A stretch of DNA of 10,643 nt from Caldifarciminota bacterium. Its GTDB lineage: Bacteria > Hydrothermota > UBA3072 > WFRC01. Position numbers and translations under genes: made by a program. Position 1 is the first letter of the stretch, and every line of letters starts with the position of its first letter. Of this stretch, positions 5,143-10,643 are shown one piece after another. A model generated the notes under the pieces. The model was given only the letters and a program-made list of their open reading frames with translations. It searched no databases and had not been told where the DNA came from. Location of the stretch: contig WFRC01000010.1 in assembly GCA_015486685.1 (NCBI GenBank), positions 1 through 10,643 of the forward strand, read 5' to 3'.

Positions 5143-6792
5143 ATGTTCAGGTATCTCAGGGTTAAAAATTATGCGCTGCTTGATGATATATATGTAGAAT
5201 TTAAGAGAGGGTTTAACATACTTACAGGGGAAACAGGGGGAGGGAAATCCATACTTGTAAAGGCACTTTCGTTTTTACTTGGAGAGAAAGGAGACCCTGA
5301 TGCAATAAGAACAGGAGAAAAGTATGCTGAGGTGGAAGGTGAATTTGATGGAATATCTTCTAATATAAAGGCAATTCTGGAAGATGCAGGTATTGAAACG
5401 CAAGATAACATTATTGTCAGAAGGTTATTAAAGAGCAGCGGAAAAACAAAAGCTTATATAAATGATATGCAGACGACCGTAAAGACACTAAAGAATATAG
5501 GCGATTTACTCTTTGATATACACGGTCAGCACCAGCATCAATTATTAATGAATGAAGAAACACACCTTGATTTTCTGGATGCTTATCTTCGTATCCTGCC
5601 ATTAAGGGATAAATTGAAATCTCTGTATTTCCAAAAATTAAAATTAGAGGAAGATGTGCACCTGATTGAAAAGAGATTAAAGGAAATGGAACAAAGGAAA
5701 GAACTTACCCAATTTCAAAGAGAGGAGATAGACAGAGCAAATATTGTAGCGGGAGAAGATGTGGAATTGGAGAAGGAAAAATCTATTATTACCCATCTTG
5801 AACAGATTGTTCAATCCTTATCTGAGGCAAAAGATATTCTTTATGAGTCAGAAGATGCCGTATATACAAAGTTGAGCAGAGTATTGGAAATTATCCGAAC
5901 GGTATCTCAATATGATAAGGAATTTTCAAAGGATGAGGAGGCACTTACAGAAGTATTAACAACCGTAGATGATTTATATAGAAGATATACACCATATCTA
6001 TCGGAGATGGAGTTTAATCCTGAAAGGCTGAATGAAATAGAAGAAAGGTTGATTTTACTGGATATGTTGAAGAAAAAATATGGAGGAACACTGGAAAAGG
6101 TAATGGCATATCGGAAGGAGCTGGAAGGATATACAGAGAGTTTTGATGAGGTAAATAAAAAATATGAAGAAAAGAAAAAGTCGTTGGATGAGGTTGAAAA
6201 AGAATTGAATAAACTTGCTGGAGAAATTTCTCAAAAAAGGGAAAAAGGCAAAAAGGGATTTGAAGATAAGATAAAAGAAGAATTATCCCTGTTGGGTATG
6301 GAGAAATCTACATTTATAGTGGAAATGGAAAAGAGGGATTTATCGGAAAAGGGAATAGACGGGGTAAAATTCTTAATAAGTTTAAATCCCGGGGAAGCAG
6401 TTAAACCCTTAAACAAGATTGCGTCCGGTGGCGAAATTTCAAGGATTATGCTGGGTATTAAGAGCATTTTATCATCTCAGGATAAGGTCTCAGGACTGGT
6501 ATTTGATGAGATAGATGTAGGTATCGGAGGGAGGATTGCAGAGGTTGTGGGGAGGAAGATGAAAAGTATTGGTAAAGACCGACAGGTCTTGTGTATAACC
6601 CATCTCCCACAGATTGCAGTAATGGCGGATTATCACCTAAAGGTTGAAAAGGTTGTTGTAAAAAATAGGACAAAAACACTGATTAATCCGCTAAATAAAG
6701 AAGAAAGGATAATAGAAATTGCACGGATGGTAGGAGGCGAAAAGATTACAAAAAGTGCAAAGGAATATGCAGAGCAACTACTCAATCAATAG
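5143..6792 (+). CDS. recN: DNA repair protein RecN (SMC-like ATPase)
   Basis: RecN is an SMC/Rad50-family ATPase recruited early to DNA double-strand breaks, where it tethers DNA and supports RecA-dependent repair. The 549 residues match the usual length (about 550-575). The N-terminal ATPase half has Walker A GETGGGKS (29-36) and the family motif DIHGQHQHQLL (125-135). A long charged coiled coil spans about 150-375 with a short central interruption. The C-terminal half has LNPGEAVKPL (414-423), the ABC signature ASGGE (427-431), Walker B LVFDEID (452-458), and the H-loop segment ITHLPQ (485-490). All ATPase elements are intact; the only small oddity is Gly33 where Ala is usual in GETGAGKS. 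The ATG gives the expected N-terminus; AGGGG (5129-5133) is a modest ribosome binding site 9 nt upstream. A LexA-type SOS box was looked for but none was recognised. Confidence 0.97.
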   Translation: MFRYLRVKNYALLDDIYVEFKRGFNILTGETGGGKSILVKALSFLLGEKGDPDAIRTGEKYAEVEGEFDGISSNIKAILEDAGIETQDNIIVRRLLKSSGKTKAYINDMQTTVKTLKNIGDLLFDIHGQHQHQLLMNEETHLDFLDAYLRILPLRDKLKSLYFQKLKLEEDVHLIEKRLKEMEQRKELTQFQREEIDRANIVAGEDVELEKEKSIITHLEQIVQSLSEAKDILYESEDAVYTKLSRVLEIIRTVSQYDKEFSKDEEALTEVLTTVDDLYRRYTPYLSEMEFNPERLNEIEERLILLDMLKKKYGGTLEKVMAYRKELEGYTESFDEVNKKYEEKKKSLDEVEKELNKLAGEISQKREKGKKGFEDKIKEELSLLGMEKSTFIVEMEKRDLSEKGIDGVKFLISLNPGEAVKPLNKIASGGEISRIMLGIKSILSSQDKVSGLVFDEIDVGIGGRIAEVVGRKMKSIGKDRQVLCITHLPQIAVMADYHLKVEKVVVKNRTKTLINPLNKEERIIEIARMVGGEKITKSAKEYAEQLLNQ

Positions 6793-6820
6793 TCGGCTAA
6801 CGGCCTCTTTTTTACGACTA
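6790..6820 (+). terminator. Possible weak terminator after recN
   Basis: TAGTCG (6790-6795, overlapping the recN stop) and CGACTA (6815-6820) are perfect 6-bp arms, followed by a T-rich stretch (TCTGTATTTTTT). Inside the loop GGC-TAACG-GCC (6795-6805) is followed by TCTTTTTT, giving an alternative small hairpin with U-run. Both stems are short, so the call is tentative; a new promoter follows before addA. Confidence 0.35.
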
Positions 6821-6856
6821 TCTGTATTTTTTCCCACTTTGCGGCGTATTTTTCCC

Positions 6857-6884
6857 TTGATTTTTTGGAAAATTTGGTTAAATT
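6857..6884 (+). promoter_or_regulatory. Predicted promoter of addA, leaderless geometry
   Basis: TTGATT (6857-6862) is followed after 16 nt by TAAATT (6879-6884), and the addA ATG begins 6 nt later at 6891, the expected transcription start. The -10 context GTTAAATT-N6-ATGG is the same as at prfA. No Shine-Dalgarno precedes the ATG. An overlapping TATAAT (6884-6889) would put the transcript start inside the gene and is less likely to be used. Confidence 0.6.
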
Positions 6885-6890
6885 ATAATA

Positions 6891-9800
6891 ATGGATACGG
6901 ATTTATCAATTTATAAGAACATTAAGTTCCCGGAAACACGGAGGGTTCATTCGTCAGCAGGTTCCGGTAAAACATTCGCACTCACTGCCCGATACATACA
7001 GTTACTTCTTCTATATCCCGAGATAAATATCGGAAATATATTTGCAAGCACATTTACAAATAAAGCGGCATCTGAAATGAAGAACAGGATAATTTTGCGA
7101 TTAAAGAAACTTGCGATTGGACAGGATGCTGGGGAGATGGATTTTTTCAAATCTATTACCACACTTTCAGAGGAAGGTATTAAAAATAGGGCAGATAAAA
7201 TTTTGAATGATATTCTGCTGAATTACAGTGATTTTGAGGTCCGAACAATAGATAGTTTTATGGATGGTTTGCTGAAATCATTTGCAGTGGAACTGGGTCT
7301 GCCTCCGAATATGGATATTCAGAAGGGAATAGAAGAACATATTCATTTCATCATCGATAGTATGGTAGATGAGATACCTGAGAATGACGAAATAAGGAAG
7401 GATTTTTCAGGATTTGTTGAAAACTACCTGAAAATAGAAAAGAAAGAATCGTGGATGCCTGTGGATAGATTAAAGGTTATAATGGAAAAATTTTATAAGG
7501 ATGAACTTATCCGCAGCGAAAATATTAAATATATTCGGGGATATGAAGAATCCCTCCGTCGGATACTTAAAAGTAATGAGGATGAAATAAGGAATGGCAT
7601 ATCAAAGATTGGAGAATTTAAGGAATATATAAATAAAAATGCCTATGGAGCATTGGAGAAATTTCTGAATGGCAATATATCCGGGGCTTCGAAATCAGTG
7701 ATGTGGCAAAGAACCTGTGATATAATAATACTTAAAAAGGCACCAAATGAGCAAAGGAAAATCATCTGCGATCTCTGGGGAAAAATAAAAGAGAAATTTT
7801 TTGAATATGTGGGTGCATATTTGAGGATGAAACTTGCCTATTATACTATGCTCCTTGGAAAATTCAGAGAGAGATTTGAAAGGTATAAAAAGGAGCAGGG
7901 CGTCATCTTTATAGATGAACTGAGTAAATATGTTTCAATGACCCGAAATGCAGATATGCCCGTGCCATTTATTTACTGGAAATTGGGCGAGGTATTTCGC
8001 CATTTTCTTATAGATGAGTTTCAGGATACAAGCGAAATTCAATGGAATAATATAAAACCTCTTGTGGAAGAAACCCTGAGTAAGGAGGGAACACTCTTTA
8101 TTGTAGGAGATACAAAACAGGCGATATATAGATGGAGAGGTGGGAGGGCGGAACTTTTCAAGGAGGCAGATAATTTTCCCTCTGTTCCAGAGGAAAATAG
8201 ATTATCATTAACACTTATAAAGAATTATAGGAGCAGAAGGAATATTGTAGAATTCAATAACACACTCTTTCAGGAAATTTGTAATGCAAACACGATGTAT
8301 GATGATATAGTCAAGGGTATAAATCCTTTGAAAAATATTTACAAGGATGTAAAGCAAGAATTGCCTGAGAGGGAAGGCGGATATATATATATTGAGGATA
8401 TTGGCAAATGGAATAAAGGGGTATCTACTGAACATATAGAAAAGGCATTTAAGACTCTAATGGAAGATATTATAGGTAGACATAATCTCTCGGATATTGC
8501 CGTGCTCGTCAGAAAAAACCGACAGGCAAGCATCGTCGTTGAGTGGCTAGGAGCGATGGATATTCCCGGGGTATCAGCAGAGAGTGCCTGGCTTGCAACC
8601 CATCCATTGATTAAGGAAATTGAGTCATTCTTAAAGTTTTTGAATAACCCTATGGACAACATTGCATTTGCATCATTTATAACAGGTGATATATTTACCC
8701 GTATATCCGGTATTAGCAGAGAAGAGATATATAAGTTTCTGGAACTGGCAGGTAATAATAATATCTATTCATCCTTTAAGGAAAGGTATAATTCCGAATG
8801 GAACACCCTTATTGCACCACTATTTAAGAGTGCACATTGGCTTCCCCCATACAGTTTGCTTCAGGAAATATATCACAGATATAATATCATAAATCATTTT
8901 CCCGATGCAGAGGCATTTCTGATGGAATTTTTAGAAGTAAGTTCAAATTTTGAGGCATCTTCACCTATTTCTATTGGAGAATTTATTGATTTTTGGGAAG
9001 GTGCCAGGGCACAAAATTCCACCAATGTAAAATTGCCCGATGGGCTTAATGCCGTCAGGGTAATAACTGTGCATAAAGCAAAGGGGCTGGAATTTCCTGT
9101 GGTAGTTATACCATTTACATTGGATGATATCATAGATGTTGACCCTGCACAAAAAACTACCGAAGGCAACAAGATGAATTTTATATTTGTAACAAAAGAC
9201 TTTATTAATATAGATGAGGCAGGAGAGATATACACAAAAAAGGCATTGGAGCAAATCGTAGATGAAACCAATATTTTATATGTTGCATTTACCAGACCCA
9301 GGGATGAATTGTATGTGATACTTTCCGGAAAACAGAAACATACCTGGACAAGTATTTTAAGGAAGACAGTGATGGAAAATGAGAAATTTGCTGCATTTAA
9401 ACAGGATGAGAACAAAATTATCATTGGAAACCCTGCGCAAAGCAAAGTAAATATCCCACCACCAAAACAAAGAAGGATAATGGAGATTTCAAAGGAAAGA
9501 AACTGGGAAAATTTGTTGTATAGAAAAACAGAGAAACTGAATACCTTGATAAATCCCGAAGAAAGATATGCAGTGGAAAGGGGTAAAATACTGCACTATG
9601 CGCTTTCGCTTATCCCATCCCTCCCTGAAAAAGGATGGGAAAGGGAAGTGGAAAATGCAGCAGCACTGGCAGTATATCAAATGGTGCCGCCGACTGAAAG
9701 AAAGGAATGGATGAAGCAGATAAAAGAAGCAATGGTAAGAATATTCTCGCTGGAGAAGGTAAAAGAATGGTTTTTCCTGCCACCCGATGCATCCGTATGG

Positions 9801-10034
9801 CAGGAAAAGGAGATTGCAGATGCAGCAGGAAAGATAAAAAGGCCTGATAGGATAATTATATATCCCGAGAAGATAATATTGATAGATTACAAAACAGGGA
9901 AGGAAAAGAAATCTGAATACGGAAAGCAGATAAAGGATTATGTAAAAATTCTATCAGAGTATTTCCCGAACAAATCCATATCCGCATATATATTATATAC
10001 AGAGAGATTAGAGGTGGAGAAACAAATTGGGTAA
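6891..10034 (+). CDS. addA: AddA/RecB-type helicase-nuclease subunit
   Basis: This is an SF1A (UvrD/Rep-type) helicase fused to a PD-(D/E)XK nuclease, the catalytic subunit of AddAB, which unwinds and resects broken DNA ends for RecA. Helicase motifs in order are I SAGSGKT (22-28), Ia ASTFTNKAASEM (52-63), II LIDEFQDTSE (373-382), III IVGDTKQAIYRWRGG (404-418), IV KNYRSRRNI (444-452), V VITVHKAKGLEFP (724-736), and VI LYVAFTRPRDEL (796-807). The nuclease domain follows near 890: GKILHYAL with His902, acidic residues in QEKE (971-974), Asp986 in KRPDRI, DYKTG (999-1003) with Asp999 and Lys1001, and the Q-x3-Y pair Gln1013/Tyr1017. All catalytic positions seem intact. At 1047 residues it is shorter than B. 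subtilis AddA (about 1230), as in several other phyla. The ATG is next to its promoter without a Shine-Dalgarno. The addB-like gene overlaps its last 8 nt. Confidence 0.93.
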   Translation: MDTDLSIYKNIKFPETRRVHSSAGSGKTFALTARYIQLLLLYPEINIGNIFASTFTNKAASEMKNRIILRLKKLAIGQDAGEMDFFKSITTLSEEGIKNRADKILNDILLNYSDFEVRTIDSFMDGLLKSFAVELGLPPNMDIQKGIEEHIHFIIDSMVDEIPENDEIRKDFSGFVENYLKIEKKESWMPVDRLKVIMEKFYKDELIRSENIKYIRGYEESLRRILKSNEDEIRNGISKIGEFKEYINKNAYGALEKFLNGNISGASKSVMWQRTCDIIILKKAPNEQRKIICDLWGKIKEKFFEYVGAYLRMKLAYYTMLLGKFRERFERYKKEQGVIFIDELSKYVSMTRNADMPVPFIYWKLGEVFRHFLIDEFQDTSEIQWNNIKPLVEETLSKEGTLFIVGDTKQAIYRWRGGRAELFKEADNFPSVPEENRLSLTLIKNYRSRRNIVEFNNTLFQEICNANTMYDDIVKGINPLKNIYKDVKQELPEREGGYIYIEDIGKWNKGVSTEHIEKAFKTLMEDIIGRHNLSDIAVLVRKNRQASIVVEWLGAMDIPGVSAESAWLATHPLIKEIESFLKFLNNPMDNIAFASFITGDIFTRISGISREEIYKFLELAGNNNIYSSFKERYNSEWNTLIAPLFKSAHWLPPYSLLQEIYHRYNIINHFPDAEAFLMEFLEVSSNFEASSPISIGEFIDFWEGARAQNSTNVKLPDGLNAVRVITVHKAKGLEFPVVVIPFTLDDIIDVDPAQKTTEGNKMNFIFVTKDFINIDEAGEIYTKKALEQIVDETNILYVAFTRPRDELYVILSGKQKHTWTSILRKTVMENEKFAAFKQDENKIIIGNPAQSKVNIPPPKQRRIMEISKERNWENLLYRKTEKLNTLINPEERYAVERGKILHYALSLIPSLPEKGWEREVENAAALAVYQMVPPTERKEWMKQIKEAMVRIFSLEKVKEWFFLPPDASVWQEKEIADAAGKIKRPDRIIIYPEKIILIDYKTGKEKKSEYGKQIKDYVKILSEYFPNKSISAYILYTERLEVEKQIG
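10013..10019 (+). promoter_or_regulatory. Ribosome binding site deciding the addB TTG start
   Basis: GGTGGAG lies 7 nt before a TTG at 10027, within the 3' end of addA. No ATG lies nearby in that frame (the first in-frame ATG is at 10087), so the TTG with this site is the best start. Confidence 0.55.
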
Positions 10035-10643
10035 TAAGATATATATAGCAGGAATAGGCGACAACCTTATTGAAAGGGTTGCGGAGATGTTGACAAAGGA
10101 ACAGGGAAATGCTGATTTATCCCATATAGGAGTTGTATTTCCCGGGATAAGACCCGGTATCTATTTATTAAAGCATCTTACAGATATGTATAAAAGTGTA
10201 TATCTTCCACCCGTAAGGTTTTCTATGGAAAGTTTTATTGAATATGTTGCAAGAATAAAAACACCTGAGTCATTCAAGATAGATATTATAGACGCCGATT
10301 ATATACTTTATAGGATTGTAAAGGAACTTAAAGAAAATTATATAAGCAAGTATACGAAAGATATTGAACGCTGGGATATGTTTTTCCCCTGGGGTATAAA
10401 ACTTGCAGGTGCTATTGACGAAATAGATATTGCACAGATTACAGAGGAAAAGATTAAAGAGACAGAGGAATTGGAATTTCTGGATGAATCAATCATTCCT
10501 TATGCAAGGGCTCTGTGGGCATCTATGTCTTCCATAAGGAAAAATTATCATAATGTAATAAAGGAAAAGGGATGGACAACAAAGGGGATGGATTATCAGT
10601 ATGCCGTTGAATGGGTTAAAGAGCAGGGTAAAGATGCATTTTC
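10027..10643 (+). CDS. addB: AddB-like subunit, N-terminal part (cut by window edge)
   Basis: The frame is open from a TTG at 10027 to the window end, showing 205 residues. The N-terminus has the shape of AddB-like proteins of the RecB-nuclease superfamily: a beta strand KIYIAG (4-9), then GVVFPGIRPGIYLLKHL (35-51), resembling the V-F-P-x-x-R segment of such subunits, then YLPPVRFSMESFIEYV (59-74). No Walker A is present in the visible part, unlike B. subtilis AddB but as in alternative AddB types whose helicase domain is inactive. The role would be Chi or end recognition plus a second nuclease at the C-terminus, which lies outside the window. The 8-nt overlap with addA suggests translational coupling and equal production. 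Assignment depends partly on the neighbour; a different PD-(D/E)XK partner remains possible. Confidence 0.75.
   Translation, partial: MGNKIYIAGIGDNLIERVAEMLTKEQGNADLSHIGVVFPGIRPGIYLLKHLTDMYKSVYLPPVRFSMESFIEYVARIKTPESFKIDIIDADYILYRIVKELKENYISKYTKDIERWDMFFPWGIKLAGAIDEIDIAQITEEKIKETEELEFLDESIIPYARALWASMSSIRKNYHNVIKEKGWTTKGMDYQYAVEWVKEQGKDAF

Noticed and set aside
6884..6889. Perfect TATAAT directly before the addA ATG
   Set aside because: Its transcription start would fall inside addA at about 6896, and no -35 box lies at 16-18 nt; the TAAATT at 6879 has a -35 box at 16 nt.
8339..8662. Minus-strand ORF of 107 codons inside addA
   Set aside because: Antisense shadow of addA with no independent signal.
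8894..9445. Minus-strand ORF of 183 codons inside addA
   Set aside because: It is fully antisense to the part of addA that carries helicase motifs V and VI; the translation is Ser/Thr/Cys-rich and resembles nothing known.
2014..10034. No gene here ends in TGA, raising the idea of TGA reassignment
   Set aside because: Only five complete genes are visible (TAA four times, TAG once), tryptophan is encoded by TGG, and all frames are full length with TGA read as a stop, so there is no support for recoding.

Overview
The window is AT-rich bacterial chromosome carrying housekeeping and DNA-repair genes. All genes read as intact, and no CRISPR array, rRNA, tRNA or intact transposase was seen. The organism cannot be named from the sequence. 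It uses the standard bacterial code in these frames. The genes that appear to be first in a transcript have almost no 5' leader, while operon-internal genes have Shine-Dalgarno sites. It also carries several families of short dispersed palindromic repeats. This combination would suit an under-sampled, probably Gram-negative-type lineage, but that is inference.

Left part (1-1910, minus strand): the first 636 residues of a large signalling protein made of an N-terminal Hanks-type Ser/Thr kinase domain, a STAND/AAA-type P-loop ATPase domain and the start of a TPR-like helical region (PknK-like). Its C-terminus lies outside the window. A 103-bp divergent intergenic region (1911-2013) separates it from prfA and holds two back-to-back promoters with two overlapping perfect inverted repeats.

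Middle (2014-4699, plus strand): a compact operon prfA-prmC-nadK. PrfA is release factor 1, PrmC is the methyltransferase that modifies the GGQ glutamine of release factors, and NadK makes NADP. prfA and prmC overlap by 1 nt and prmC and nadK by 13 nt. A 443-bp spacer (4700-5142) follows. Its first half is a cluster of GC-richer repeat units, four blocks of at least three types. Its second half is AT-rich and holds a promoter and two tiny ORFs leading into recN.

Right part (5143-10643, plus strand): a double-strand-break repair block. recN encodes the SMC-like repair ATPase. After 98 bp with a new promoter comes addA (UvrD/Rep-type helicase plus PD-(D/E)XK nuclease), overlapping by 8 nt the start of an addB-like gene cut by the window edge. 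RecN acts early at breaks, and AddAB resects the ends and loads RecA, so the genes are functionally coherent.

The most interesting signal is regulatory. The kinase gene, prfA and addA each carry a sigma70-type promoter with exactly 16 bp between -35 and -10, and a -10 box ending 5-6 nt before the ATG, which predicts leaderless mRNAs. Other points are the operator-like palindromes, the altered kinase catalytic loop, the repeat cluster and the short ORFs before recN. I did not find a clearly new multi-gene system.
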